DNA of 64,000 nucleotides from contig JAUIBP010000001.1 in assembly GCA_030427735.1 (NCBI GenBank), forward strand, positions 310,001 to 374,000, given 5' to 3'. A program made the translations under genes and the position numbers. This DNA comes from Bacteroidia bacterium (GTDB taxonomy: Bacteria > Bacteroidota > Bacteroidia > Flavobacteriales > Flavobacteriaceae). This document shows positions 1 to 9,138 of this stretch, in pieces. The notes below the pieces were generated by a model. That model was not told the DNA's origin, ran no database searches, and saw only the letters and a list, made by a program, of their open reading frames with translations. Each line of letters starts with the position of its first letter. The stretch's first letter is position 1.

Positions 1-345
1 GGTTTAACGCTTTTTATTCTGTCTTTATTCATTTCGGAACCCGTGCTATCTCAAGCCATTGGTGTTAGCACGCCTAGTTTTCATGCTGGTTTAATCGCTT
101 TCGGATTATTGTATAGTCCTATAAGTGAAATCACTGGACTAATTATGAATATATTTTCCAGAAAGTTTGAATATCAAGCCGATGACTATGCCAAAAACAC
201 CTATAATGCAACTGACTTAATAAGTTCGTTAAAAAAACTATCTAAGCACAGTTTAAGTAATTTAACACCGCACCCAGCGTATGTATTCATGCATTATTCG
301 CACCCGACATTATTTAGTAGAATACAGAATTTAAAACGTCCTTAA
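1..345 (+). CDS. M48-family (Ste24/CAAX prenyl protease-like) peptidase, C-terminal part
   Basis: The reading frame is open from the left edge of the window (last 114 codons), so the 5' end and the HExxH zinc motif lie outside. Visible are a hydrophobic stretch and the motif EYQADDYA, which matches the E-x-x-A-D segment carrying the third zinc ligand in M48 peptidases. The C-terminal pattern HPAYVFMHYSHPTLFSRI fits the Ste24 subfamily, whose C-terminus has H-Y-S-H-P followed by a hydrophobic residue and RI. These are membrane-embedded metallopeptidases; the substrate in bacteria is unknown. The GTG at 43 is internal and is not a real start. The gene converges on the cardiolipin synthase gene, with only 2 bp between the stop codons. 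Confidence 0.85.
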   Translation, partial: GLTLFILSLFISEPVLSQAIGVSTPSFHAGLIAFGLLYSPISEITGLIMNIFSRKFEYQADDYAKNTYNATDLISSLKKLSKHSLSNLTPHPAYVFMHYSHPTLFSRIQNLKRP

Positions 346-347
346 AA

Positions 348-1805
348 TTACAGTAAAGGCGACCAAAGTCTTGCTAGTTTTTCGGTAAGTTCGTGATACC
401 AAGAACGTTGTTTCCAGCGCTCTAAATCAATTTCATCGGCATCTTTTAAATCGTTATAAAAGGCATCCTTTAATTTTTGGTTTACCTCTTTATCATAAAC
501 AATCGCATTAACTTCAAAATTCAAATCGAAACTTCGTAAATCCATATTCGCCGATCCAACAATAGCAATTTCGCTATCTATAGCCATCGTTTTAGCGTGC
601 ACAAAACCTTTCGTGTAGCGATATATAGCTACTCCAGAGCTCATAAGAGCCTCGTAATACGAACTTGCTGCCGCATTTACCAGTTTAGAATCGGATGTAC
701 GCGGCACTAACAATTTTACCTTTACACCACTTAAAGCAGCAATACACAAAGCATCCATTATGCTTTCGTTAGGCACAAAATACGGTGTGGTTATTAATAT
801 TTCGTGTTCTGCCAAACTTATAGCTTGCAATAACGAATATAAAATCGTTGGTGTTTTAGAATCTGGGCCACTGGCGGCTATTTGTACTGCTATATTGCTG
901 TTGGTTTGAAAAGATTCTAATTCTGGAAAAAAATGTTCTGAAGGCTCTATATTACATTGTGCACAGAAGTTCCAATCGCATAAGAACATATATTGCAAAT
1001 ACCAAACCGCCGGCCCATGGATTTTTAAATGTGTATCGCGCCAATACGAAAAAGGTTCGGTATCGATAGTGTTAATGTATTTATCGCATACATTTATCCC
1101 TCCAACAAACCCGATACGGCCATCGATAACTATAATTTTACGGTGGTTGCGATAATTGATTCTGTTGGCTAAATATATCAGCTTAATTTTATAGAACGGA
1201 TAGGCTTCTATTCCTGCTGCTCGCAAACGCTTTACCAAACTTTTTCGGATAGAACTGCTGCCGTAATCGTCGTACATAAATTTTACGGTTACACCTTCTT
1301 TTGCTTTTTGTATTAAAAGTGCTTCAATTTTTCGGCCTACAACATCGTCGGTAAAAATATAATATTCTAAATGTATATGATGTTTAGCTTCTGCGATAGC
1401 TTTGTAAACTTCGGGGAATTTAGATTCACCATTAATTAATAAATCAACTTCATTTTTATTGGTTAATGGGCTCGAAATTTCTTCAAACAACAAGCGTACC
1501 AACTTTTTATTCGATTCTAAAAGTTCGCCTTTATTTTTTATAATTTGTTTGGCATACTGTTGCAATTGAATGGCCAATTGCCGCTCGAACTTAATATCAT
1601 TAAAAAGTTTTTTACTGTAGAGCTTTGTATTTCTGTAGTTTGTTCCAAAGAAAAAATAAATAATAATACCTAAAACAGGTACAAATATTACTAGTAATAA
1701 ATACGACAGTGTTTTGGTTATATGGTTAGTATCGTAAATAACCCTTAAACACACCAATGCCACTATTGCGATATAAAAAATTTGCCAAAGCGAAGCCCAA
1801 TCCAT
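348..1805 (-). CDS. cls: Cardiolipin synthase (phospholipase D superfamily)
   Basis: A 485-residue protein of the usual size for bacterial cardiolipin synthases. Two transmembrane helices occupy about residues 5-55. They are followed by two PLD catalytic motifs of the HxKxxxxD type: NHRKIIVIDGRIGFVGG in the first half and VHAKTMAIDSEIAIVGSANMD in the second. The enzyme joins two phosphatidylglycerol molecules (or PG and another phospholipid) to make cardiolipin at the inner membrane. The start lies 4 bp downstream of the stop of the glycosyltransferase gene, so the two are probably co-transcribed with the haem-binding protein gene further upstream. Confidence 0.93.
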   Translation of the reverse strand: MDWASLWQIFYIAIVALVCLRVIYDTNHITKTLSYLLLVIFVPVLGIIIYFFFGTNYRNTKLYSKKLFNDIKFERQLAIQLQQYAKQIIKNKGELLESNKKLVRLLFEEISSPLTNKNEVDLLINGESKFPEVYKAIAEAKHHIHLEYYIFTDDVVGRKIEALLIQKAKEGVTVKFMYDDYGSSSIRKSLVKRLRAAGIEAYPFYKIKLIYLANRINYRNHRKIIVIDGRIGFVGGINVCDKYINTIDTEPFSYWRDTHLKIHGPAVWYLQYMFLCDWNFCAQCNIEPSEHFFPELESFQTNSNIAVQIAASGPDSKTPTILYSLLQAISLAEHEILITTPYFVPNESIMDALCIAALSGVKVKLLVPRTSDSKLVNAAASSYYEALMSSGVAIYRYTKGFVHAKTMAIDSEIAIVGSANMDLRSFDLNFEVNAIVYDKEVNQKLKDAFYNDLKDADEIDLERWKQRSWYHELTEKLARLWSPLL

Positions 1806-1809
1806 ACGT

Positions 1810-3054
1810 TTAAATACTAAGGTGTTTATTTTTTTCTTCTATCCATCGTGCCATAAACTTAGTACTTTGCATACTATGGTGTTGCAACATGGCTCCTGTA
1901 AAGTTACTAAAACGATGCGTTTTTAAATTACATTTTACATCTTTTAAACGCGTTAAAAATTGATGTTGAAAATGCTCCTTATAAAATCTTGTGTTGTACA
2001 CTATAACGCCTTGCTGTTGTGCAGTTTGCCACAGAGTTTTATTAGTATACAAAGCCACAGCCGCACTTACAAACTGCTCAAGATCATCTTCAATAATACC
2101 ATTAGGATTTAAATCTCCAAACATGCCTTCGGCGGCGATAGTAGACATGGCGCAAGGCGTGCCGTTTTTCATGGCATCGACTAATTTACCTTTTAAACCC
2201 GCGCCAAAAACCAAGGGGGCTATACAGATTTTGGCTGTTTGCATTACGTCGTTAACATGGTCTGCAAAACCTTTAATTAAAAATCCGTCTTTAGGTTGGT
2301 GCAATTGATTGACTTTTTGCGAAGCGTACGCCCCATAAACATGCAACTCGGCTTTAGGCAACGCTTTACGAATTGAGGGCCAAATGCTATGCTTTAAATA
2401 TAATACTGTCTGATAATTAGGCTCGTGTAAAAAATTACCAATAGTTACAAAGTGTTGTCGATCATCAAAACCCGGAAGCTTATTTACAGCTGTTTCAGAC
2501 AGTTTTTCTAACATAAAAGGCAAATACAACAATAGGTTTTCTGGCACTTTAAAATCTTGTTTTAAAACGGCCATTTCGGCTTCCGAAATGATAAGGCTAA
2601 TATCGCATCTGTAAATGCTGGCAATTTCGCGTTTAGCAATATCGCTAAACAAAAATGCGTTCGAAAAAGCTTCACCTTTTTTATAAGCTTCTTGCCTGCC
2701 CTTACGTAAACAATGCAAATCTTCGGTATCTAAAACTCTTAAAGCTTGCGGACAATGTTCCACCACACGCCAACCAAACTGTTCTTCGGTCATAAACCTA
2801 TCGAACACAACCACATCTGGCTGTAAGTCGTTTATAAAATCATCGAAACTAGAATCGTTTAAAACTATTTCCTTTTCGGCAACACCTAAATCTGTTAATT
2901 GAACCGCATTTGTATTTTTACCACTTGTACTGGCAAAAGTAATATTGAAATTGGCAGTTTTAAAGGCAGTAATAAGCTGCATCATGCGGCTTCCCGCTGC
3001 AGACGATTTTGGCTCGGGCCAAACAAAGCCAATAATTAAAACGTTTTGCATCAT
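1810..3054 (-). CDS. Glycosyltransferase, GT4-like (GT-B fold)
   Basis: A 414-residue cytoplasmic protein. The N-terminus (MMQNVLIIGFVWPEPKSSAAGSR) has the first beta strand and the early S/G-rich loop of GT-B enzymes. The C-terminal half has the nucleotide-sugar-binding pattern G-A-G-L-K-G-K-L-V-D-A-M-K-N-G-T-P and a following IAAEGM, typical of glycosyltransferase group 1 proteins. Acceptor and sugar are unknown. Two consecutive ATG codons (3054 and 3051) directly follow the TAA of the upstream haem-binding gene with no gap, which indicates translational coupling. There is no surrounding polysaccharide cluster. Confidence 0.75.
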   Translation of the reverse strand: MMQNVLIIGFVWPEPKSSAAGSRMMQLITAFKTANFNITFASTSGKNTNAVQLTDLGVAEKEIVLNDSSFDDFINDLQPDVVVFDRFMTEEQFGWRVVEHCPQALRVLDTEDLHCLRKGRQEAYKKGEAFSNAFLFSDIAKREIASIYRCDISLIISEAEMAVLKQDFKVPENLLLYLPFMLEKLSETAVNKLPGFDDRQHFVTIGNFLHEPNYQTVLYLKHSIWPSIRKALPKAELHVYGAYASQKVNQLHQPKDGFLIKGFADHVNDVMQTAKICIAPLVFGAGLKGKLVDAMKNGTPCAMSTIAAEGMFGDLNPNGIIEDDLEQFVSAAVALYTNKTLWQTAQQQGVIVYNTRFYKEHFQHQFLTRLKDVKCNLKTHRFSNFTGAMLQHHSMQSTKFMARWIEEKNKHLSI

Positions 3055-3528
3055 TTATTCTGGCTTTGCCATTAAACTGTATTTTATACGTAAATTTTGC
3101 GCCCACTCTTTAACAGATTCTATTTCGGCTTCCGATAATTTGGCTTCGGCATGTGCCCAGGTATACGACTCTAATGGCATGCTTTTATCTTCAACTACTT
3201 CTATTAACTCTTCAATTTTATGATCTTTTTTCTTAACCGAATAGCTATTCCATTTAGAGAGATTTAAGTGCTTTTTACCATTATCAATATGCTCGGCCAT
3301 CCAAAAATTAACAGGCGTTATCTGGCTATACCACGGATATTCTGTGTTATCGCTATGGCAATCGTAACAACTCGTTTTTAGAATAGCCTGCACCTGTTCT
3401 GGCGGATTAGTATCTTCTAAAAATTCATTTATGGTAATACTGTTGCCTGTATTTTTTTCTGGTCTAAAAAATTGGGCAATAATAAAAACTATCAGCACCA
3501 ACCAAAGGGCTTTCTTAATCAATTTCAT
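3055..3528 (-). CDS. Haem-binding domain protein (single CxxCH), membrane-anchored
   Basis: Read from the ATG at 3528 the protein has 157 residues: one N-terminal membrane segment (residues 6-20), then a periplasmic domain with a single CYDCH c-type haem motif (C54, C57, H58), and YPWYSQITPVNFWMAEHI downstream. This is the pattern of the Haem_bd family common in Bacteroidota. The frame extends further upstream to 3579, but the inner ATG starts a normal membrane signal and is preceded by AAAAG, so I chose it. Function is unknown; such proteins may act in periplasmic electron transfer. It is the first gene of a probable three-gene operon with the glycosyltransferase and cls. Confidence 0.8.
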   Translation of the reverse strand: MKLIKKALWLVLIVFIIAQFFRPEKNTGNSITINEFLEDTNPPEQVQAILKTSCYDCHSDNTEYPWYSQITPVNFWMAEHIDNGKKHLNLSKWNSYSVKKKDHKIEELIEVVEDKSMPLESYTWAHAEAKLSEAEIESVKEWAQNLRIKYSLMAKPE

Positions 3529-3564
3529 TTTGTTACTTTTAAGTATTAAAAATAGAAAAATAAA

Positions 3565-4131
3565 GTGACTACCGAGCAATTGTATATCGAATTAAAAAAC
3601 GTAGACCACTCTAGAGAGAAACGGTTGCAATATGCGCTTTTAATTTTAAATGAACCTGAATTAACCAGCAATTTACTGGATATTTTATTTATGGTAGATG
3701 ATAAGCTATCGTGCAAGGCCGCTTGGGTTTTAGAATATACGTGTGGCAAAAACTTACAATTGTTAATCCCTTATTTAAATCGGTTTACAGAGCACATAAC
3801 CCGTATACATCTGGATCCCGCAGTTAGGCCAGTTGCTAAAATCTGCGAATATTTAGCATTGGCATATACCGATAAAACCGACACATGCTTAAAAAATGCT
3901 TTAACACAAACACATAAAGACCGTATTATAGAAACCTGTTTTGATTATTTAATAAACGACGAAAAAGTTGCTCCTAAAGCCTATAGCATGAATACCCTGT
4001 TTTTATTGGGTAAAGAAACCGATTGGGTGTACTCAGAATTACGCAATATTTTAGAGCGCGATTTCGAAAAAGAAAGTGCCGCCTTTAAAGCCCGTGCCAG
4101 ACACATTTTAAAAAAATTGAAAAAGGTATAA
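3565..4131 (+). CDS. Conserved hypothetical protein (all-helical, HEAT-like)
   Basis: A 188-residue frame that starts with GTG (no in-frame ATG fits better), only 36 bp from the divergent haem-binding gene. The sequence is Leu- and Ala-rich, predicted helical, and has repeated helix pairs reminiscent of HEAT repeats (for example CKAAWVLEYTCGKNLQLLIPYLNRF). It ends in a Lys-rich tail, ILKKLKKV. No catalytic motif is visible. It sits directly upstream of purB, which has its own promoter. The coding quality and synteny-like position support a real gene; I assign no function. Confidence 0.7.
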   Translation: MTTEQLYIELKNVDHSREKRLQYALLILNEPELTSNLLDILFMVDDKLSCKAAWVLEYTCGKNLQLLIPYLNRFTEHITRIHLDPAVRPVAKICEYLALAYTDKTDTCLKNALTQTHKDRIIETCFDYLINDEKVAPKAYSMNTLFLLGKETDWVYSELRNILERDFEKESAAFKARARHILKKLKKV

Positions 4132-4206
4132 TGCTACTTTTAAAATTTTGTTTCAGATTACCTATAATTCTTAAACTTCTAGCAGTCTTCTTCGGTCTAA
4201 AACCTT

Positions 4207-4214
4207 TATCTTTG
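4207..4214 (+). promoter_or_regulatory. Putative -7 promoter element for purB
   Basis: The bases TATCTTTG match the Bacteroidetes sigma -7 consensus TAnnTTTG exactly and lie 23 bp upstream of the purB ATG. The upstream TTG-type -33 element is not clear. Confidence 0.6.
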
Positions 4215-4236
4215 CGTTTTTAAAACAACACTACAC

Positions 4237-5580
4237 ATGTCATTAACACCCCTTAATGCGATATCGCCTATAGATGGTCGCTACGGAAGTAAAACCAAAG
4301 CTTTATCGGCTTATTTTTCGGAAGAAGCTCTAATTAAATACAGAATACAAGTAGAAATTGAATACTTTATAGCCCTTTGCGAGGTACCTTTAGAGCAACT
4401 AAAAGATTTTGATAAAAGTAACTTTGAAGCCTTAAGAGCTATATACAAAACGTTTTCGACCGAAGATGCCGAAGCTATTAAAGACATAGAAAAAGTTACC
4501 AACCACGATGTTAAAGCGGTTGAGTATTTTATTAAGGAAAAATTCGACGCTTTAAATATTTCAAAATATAAAGAATTTATCCATTTTGGTTTAACGTCTC
4601 AAGACATTAACAATACCGCTATACCATTAAGCATTAAAGAAGCTCTTAACGAGGTATATTTACCAGAATTTAATGCGGTTTTAGAAAAACTTAAAGACTT
4701 AGCTGTAGAGTGGTCCGACGTGTCTATGCTGGCAAGAACTCATGGTCAGCCAGCCTCCCCAACCCGATTGGGTAAAGAAATAGAGGTATTTGTAGTACGT
4801 TTACACCAGCAGTTAAACACATTGGAAGAGATTCCGCATGCTGCAAAATTTGGTGGCGCGACAGGTAATTTTAATGCTCATAATTTAGCTTTTAATCATA
4901 TCGATTGGAAAGTGTTTGGCCGTACATTTGTTCAAGATGTTTTAGGTTTACACCACTCCTTCCCTACAACCCAAATAGAACATTACGACCACATGGCGGC
5001 TTTGTTCGACAACTTAAAGCGAATTAATACCATATTAATAGATTTAGATCGCGATATTTGGACTTATGTGTCTATGGATTATTTTAAACAAAAAATTAAA
5101 GCTGGAGAAGTTGGAAGCTCGGCCATGCCACATAAAGTAAACCCTATCGATTTTGAAAACAGCGAAGGTAATTTAGGAATTGCTAACGCCATTTTCGAGC
5201 ATTTATCTGCTAAACTCCCTATTTCCAGATTACAACGCGATTTAACAGACAGTACGGTTTTAAGAAACGTTGGTGTACCATTTGGCCATACCGTTATCGG
5301 ATTTCAATCGACTTTAAAAGGACTTAATAAATTATTATTGAACAAAGAAAAGTTTGAACAAGATTTAGAAAACAACTGGGCCGTTGTTGCCGAAGCTATT
5401 CAAACCATTTTAAGACGCGAAGGTTACCCTAACCCATACGAAGCTTTAAAAGGTTTAACTCGTACCAACGAAAAAATTAACCAATTGTCTATTTCGAATT
5501 TTATTGATACTTTAGAGGTGTCGGACAGCATTAAAACAGAACTGAAAGCCATTACACCAGCCAATTACACTGGTATTTAA
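4237..5580 (+). CDS. purB: Adenylosuccinate lyase
   Basis: A 447-residue cytoplasmic enzyme of de novo purine synthesis. It cleaves SAICAR to AICAR and adenylosuccinate to AMP, releasing fumarate each time. The fumarase/aspartase-superfamily signature is at about residues 294-304 (SSAMPHKVNPI, containing the mobile catalytic serine), and the substrate-binding elements ARTHGQPASPT and GLTSQDINNT are also present. The N-terminus (LTPLNAISPIDGRYGSKT) is typical of the E. coli PurB type. It is followed 11 bp later by a small membrane-protein gene, so the two may share a transcript. Confidence 0.96.
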   Translation: MSLTPLNAISPIDGRYGSKTKALSAYFSEEALIKYRIQVEIEYFIALCEVPLEQLKDFDKSNFEALRAIYKTFSTEDAEAIKDIEKVTNHDVKAVEYFIKEKFDALNISKYKEFIHFGLTSQDINNTAIPLSIKEALNEVYLPEFNAVLEKLKDLAVEWSDVSMLARTHGQPASPTRLGKEIEVFVVRLHQQLNTLEEIPHAAKFGGATGNFNAHNLAFNHIDWKVFGRTFVQDVLGLHHSFPTTQIEHYDHMAALFDNLKRINTILIDLDRDIWTYVSMDYFKQKIKAGEVGSSAMPHKVNPIDFENSEGNLGIANAIFEHLSAKLPISRLQRDLTDSTVLRNVGVPFGHTVIGFQSTLKGLNKLLLNKEKFEQDLENNWAVVAEAIQTILRREGYPNPYEALKGLTRTNEKINQLSISNFIDTLEVSDSIKTELKAITPANYTGI

Positions 5581-5591
5581 AACATAAAAAC

Positions 5592-5807
5592 ATGATTTCG
5601 GACAAAACATCCTTTTATTTAACAGTAGTTGTTTCATTTGGATTTACAATCTCAGGACTACTTAAAATACTAGATAATTTTGTTGTTGTAACCTTGTTAA
5701 TGCTAGGCTTTATAATTATAGTAGCCAATTTATTTACACACGATAAAATACATCACGAAGACTACGAAAAACCTACACCAGAAATGGAAGATTTTGATGT
5801 CTTTTAA
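5592..5807 (+). CDS. Small two-helix membrane protein, unknown function
   Basis: A 71-residue protein with two predicted membrane helices (about residues 7-27 and 30-48) and a charged cytoplasmic or periplasmic tail ending PTPEMEDFDVF. No family was recognised. It begins 11 bp after purB and is followed by a bidirectional terminator, so it closes the purB transcript. Confidence 0.6.
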   Translation: MISDKTSFYLTVVVSFGFTISGLLKILDNFVVVTLLMLGFIIIVANLFTHDKIHHEDYEKPTPEMEDFDVF

Positions 5808-5823
5808 AATAGTATAATCATAT

Positions 5824-5860
5824 AAAAAATCCGCTAGAAAATATATTTAGCGGATTTTTT
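5824..5860. terminator. Bidirectional rho-independent terminator
   Basis: The hairpin AAATCCGCTA / TAGCGGATTT with an 11-base loop is flanked by an A-run on the left and a T-run on the right. It lies between the convergent purB-side transcript and rmuC and would serve both. Confidence 0.85.
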
Positions 5861-5866
5861 TATGAC

Positions 5867-7255
5867 CTATTCTTCTTCATTTATTGCGCGTTTCAAGATA
5901 GGTTCTGGCAAACTTTTTTTGGCTTTAGCGCCCATTACTTTTAATTTTTCTACGCTCTTAATTAAATTCCCTCGCCCTTCAACCAATTTATTCATGGCCA
6001 AACCGTAATCTTTTTTAGCATCGTCTAATTTTTTGCCTACACCGGTAAGATCTTTTAACAACCCTTCAAATTTATCGTATAAAGCACCCGCCTGTGTTGC
6101 AATTTCCAAAGCATTACGTTGTTGCTTTTCGTTTTTCCACATGGTATCTATAGTCCGTAAGGTTGCCAATAAAGTAGCAGGAGTAACAATCACTATATCT
6201 TTTTCGAAAGCGCGATTATACAACGAATTGTCTTCATTTATAGCCACTGCAAACGCAGGTTCTATAGGTATAAAAAGCAAGACAAAATCTGGAGATTCCA
6301 TCTGATATAAATCCTGATAATTCTTTGCCGACAATTCATCTACATGACGGCGAATGGAATGAATATGAGCCTTTAAAAAGTGCGCACGTTCAGCTTCTTC
6401 TGCGTTTACAAAACGTTCGTAATCTACTAAAGACACCTTAGAATCTATAATCATACGTTTATTATCGGGCAAATACAAAACAACATCAGGAAGCACGCGA
6501 GATCCATCTTCGCGCGTAAAATGTTGCTGTATAACATACTCTCTGTTTTTCTCCAATCCCGACTTTTCTAAAACACGCTCTAAAACCAACTCGCCCCAAT
6601 TCCCTTGCATTTTAGTATCGCCTTTTAAAGCACGGGTTAAATTAGTGGCTTCTTTAGTCATTTGCACATTTAAATCTTTTAAGCCCAACAATTGCTCCTT
6701 TAAAGCCGAATGCATGCTAATACTTTCTTTTTGCGAATCTTCAACCCGCTTTTCGAAACCTTGAATTTTCTCGTGTAAAGGCGATAAAATATGCTTTAAA
6801 TTTTCTTTATTTTGAAGTGTAAATTTCTCCGATTTCTCTTCTAAAATCCGATTCGCCAACAACTCAAAATCTTTTCGCAACTGCTCCTGTTGCTGTACAA
6901 ATGTTTTATCGCGTTGTATATTTTGGTCTTGTAAATTTTGATACTCAGTAGATTTTTTAGCGAAGGCATCACTTAAAAATTCTTTTTCGCGTCTGATAGA
7001 ATCACGATCGGCTTCAATTTTTAAGATCTGCTTTTGAAGGCCTTCTAATTGCTGATTAAACATGGTATTTTGTTTTTCATTTTCAGCATTAGTGTAGGTT
7101 TTAAATGTGTTGTACTGCTGTGTTAATTGCAGGTTGCGCTCTTCTAATCGGCTTAGTGTGGCTTTACTTTTTAATTTTGAAAACACAACACCCAAAACAA
7201 GACCGATTCCTGCTGAAGACACAATACTTAGTATTAAAATAATGGTTTCGTTCAT
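5867..7255 (-). CDS. rmuC: DNA recombination protein RmuC
   Basis: A 462-residue protein. One N-terminal membrane helix (about residues 5-25) is followed by a long coiled coil (about 30-170) and then the RmuC nuclease-like domain, with the conserved blocks KGDTKMQGNWGELVLERVLEKSGL, PDVVLYLPDNKRMIIDSKVSL and VTPATLLATLRTID. The family is related to restriction-endonuclease-fold proteins and limits inversions at short inverted repeats in E. coli. The length is normal. It stands alone between a terminator and the B12 transporter operon. Confidence 0.93.
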   Translation of the reverse strand: MNETIILILSIVSSAGIGLVLGVVFSKLKSKATLSRLEERNLQLTQQYNTFKTYTNAENEKQNTMFNQQLEGLQKQILKIEADRDSIRREKEFLSDAFAKKSTEYQNLQDQNIQRDKTFVQQQEQLRKDFELLANRILEEKSEKFTLQNKENLKHILSPLHEKIQGFEKRVEDSQKESISMHSALKEQLLGLKDLNVQMTKEATNLTRALKGDTKMQGNWGELVLERVLEKSGLEKNREYVIQQHFTREDGSRVLPDVVLYLPDNKRMIIDSKVSLVDYERFVNAEEAERAHFLKAHIHSIRRHVDELSAKNYQDLYQMESPDFVLLFIPIEPAFAVAINEDNSLYNRAFEKDIVIVTPATLLATLRTIDTMWKNEKQQRNALEIATQAGALYDKFEGLLKDLTGVGKKLDDAKKDYGLAMNKLVEGRGNLIKSVEKLKVMGAKAKKSLPEPILKRAINEEE

Positions 7256-7313
7256 GATTTTATAATGACAATGAGTAAAAATTTACGGTAATTATGGCTA
7301 CAAAAGGTACGTT

Positions 7314-8108
7314 TTATTTTTTAACTCTAAACGTTCCCGTAACCGCATCGAACTGAATTAAATCGTCTGGAAATAACTGACCAAAAACATTTTGAGAAAT
7401 TAAATTGCAGGGTGTATCCATTACTACTTGTCCTGGAGTCATTACAATCATTTTATCGCATAACTGAATGGCCAAATCTATTTCGTGCGATGAAAACAAA
7501 ATGGTTTTCCCTGTTTCCTTTGTAAGTTTTTGTAATAATTTTAAAATATACGCTTTATGATACATGTCGAGATGCGTTGTAGGCTCATCTAAAATAATAA
7601 GATCCGTATCTTGAGCCAGCGCCCTAGAAATCATTACTTTTTGCAACTGACCATCGCTAAGTTCGAAGCATTTTTTATGCTTTAAGGCTTCAATATGTGT
7701 TAAACGCAACGCTTCGTTTACACGCTTAATATCGTTTTTAGACAGCGTTCCAATCCAGTTCGTGTAAGGATGCCTTCCAAGGGCAACCAATTCTAAAACC
7801 GACAAATTTTTTGAGGCCAGTTTTTCTGTAAAAACCAAGCTTAAAACCTGTGCCAGCTCTAACGGATTATATTTTTTAAGATCCTTATTCCGAATTAAAA
7901 CGTTTCCGTCCAAAGGCTCTTGAGTGCGCGTAAGCGTCCGTAATAACGTAGATTTCCCAATACCGTTCGCACCTACCAACCCTATTAATTCTCCTGTATT
8001 TAAGGCTATATTTACATGAGAAGCAATAGGTGCTACTTCGTGTTTAGAACGATACCCAATTGAAAGATTTTCGGTTTTTAAAACAATATGTTTGGTAGTC
8101 TCTGCCAT
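7314..8108 (-). CDS. ABC transporter ATP-binding protein, B12/siderophore type (BtuD/FecE-like)
   Basis: A 264-residue ATPase with Walker A GANGIGKST (46-54), signature LSDGQ (150-154) and Walker B LIILDEPT (170-177) with the catalytic Glu, followed by a D-loop and the H-loop SSHE. It pairs with the FecCD-type permease encoded 1 bp upstream and the binding lipoprotein before that. Because this operon diverges from a cobalamin-riboswitch-controlled BtuB-like receptor, cobalamin is the most likely substrate, so the role is that of BtuD. A siderophore substrate cannot be excluded from this sequence alone. Confidence 0.88.
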   Translation of the reverse strand: MAETTKHIVLKTENLSIGYRSKHEVAPIASHVNIALNTGELIGLVGANGIGKSTLLRTLTRTQEPLDGNVLIRNKDLKKYNPLELAQVLSLVFTEKLASKNLSVLELVALGRHPYTNWIGTLSKNDIKRVNEALRLTHIEALKHKKCFELSDGQLQKVMISRALAQDTDLIILDEPTTHLDMYHKAYILKLLQKLTKETGKTILFSSHEIDLAIQLCDKMIVMTPGQVVMDTPCNLISQNVFGQLFPDDLIQFDAVTGTFRVKK

Positions 8109-8109
8109 A

Positions 8110-9138
8110 TTAAAATACCATATTTCTTTTACGCACTAAAAGCCAAATAACTATAGGAGCTCCCACTAAAGATGTTATGGCATTTATAGGCAAGGTATAA
8201 TCACTGTTAGGAATCTGCGCAATGGTATCGCAAATAAGCATGATTATGGCACCAAAAATAATAACCGCTGGTAACAAAACTCTGTGGTTAGACGTATTAA
8301 ACACCAAACGTGTAACATGAGGAATAGCCAGACCTACAAATGCAATTGGTCCAGCAAAAGCTGTAATAGAACCCGCTAAAATACTAGTTGCCAAAATGAT
8401 AACTAAGCGACTTCTTTTTATACGCAAGCCAAGACTTTTTGCATAATTTTCACCTAAAAGTAACGTGTTTAATGTTTTAACAGAACTCAAACTCATAAAT
8501 AAACCTATAGTGTACAAAACTGCTAGAATAAGAACTTCCTGCCACGATAGATTGCCTAAACTCCCAAAGCCCCAAAATATATACCGCTGTAATTGTTGAG
8601 CAGAACTAAAATATGAAAGCACACCAACTATTGCACCTGTTATGCTAGCAAACATTAAACCAATTATTAAAATAGCCATGGTGTCTCTTACTCTAGACGA
8701 TACTATTAATACGGCAAGCAACACTAAAAAACTACCTAAACTAGCGGCTATTACAACACTCCATTTAGACGTTAAATATCCAGCAAAAACACCACCCAAT
8801 ATACCTGAGCCTAGAATTATTAAAGCGACTCCTAAACTCGCCCCCGAGCTTATACCCAACACAAAAGGCCCTGCTAAAGGATTCCGAAATAAGGTTTGCA
8901 TTAACAAGCCCGAAACACCTAAACCCGAACCTACCAAAATAGCAGTAATGGCTTTAGGCAAGCGGTAATTTAAAACAATATATTGCCAAGATGCGTTTGT
9001 AGATTGCCCCAAGAGACTATCTAAAACATCGCTTACAGGAATTGCCACCGAACCTAAACTGATGTTCATTAACACACAACAAAACATGAGTACGCATAAA
9101 ATAGCGAAAGCAGTATAATATGTTTTTGAATTTGGCAA
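8110..9138 (-). CDS. FecCD-family permease, probable cobalamin transporter (BtuC-like)
   Basis: A 342-residue inner-membrane protein with about ten hydrophobic helices. Family landmarks are the N-terminal LNYRLPKAITAILVGSGLGVSGLLMQTLFRNPLAGPFVLGISSGA region and the C-terminal GPIAFVGLAIPHVTRL segment that couples to the ATPase. It forms the channel of the importer with the neighbouring ATPase and receives substrate from the lipoprotein encoded directly upstream; the start codon immediately follows that gene's stop. Confidence 0.9.
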   Translation of the reverse strand: MPNSKTYYTAFAILCVLMFCCVLMNISLGSVAIPVSDVLDSLLGQSTNASWQYIVLNYRLPKAITAILVGSGLGVSGLLMQTLFRNPLAGPFVLGISSGASLGVALIILGSGILGGVFAGYLTSKWSVVIAASLGSFLVLLAVLIVSSRVRDTMAILIIGLMFASITGAIVGVLSYFSSAQQLQRYIFWGFGSLGNLSWQEVLILAVLYTIGLFMSLSSVKTLNTLLLGENYAKSLGLRIKRSRLVIILATSILAGSITAFAGPIAFVGLAIPHVTRLVFNTSNHRVLLPAVIIFGAIIMLICDTIAQIPNSDYTLPINAITSLVGAPIVIWLLVRKRNMVF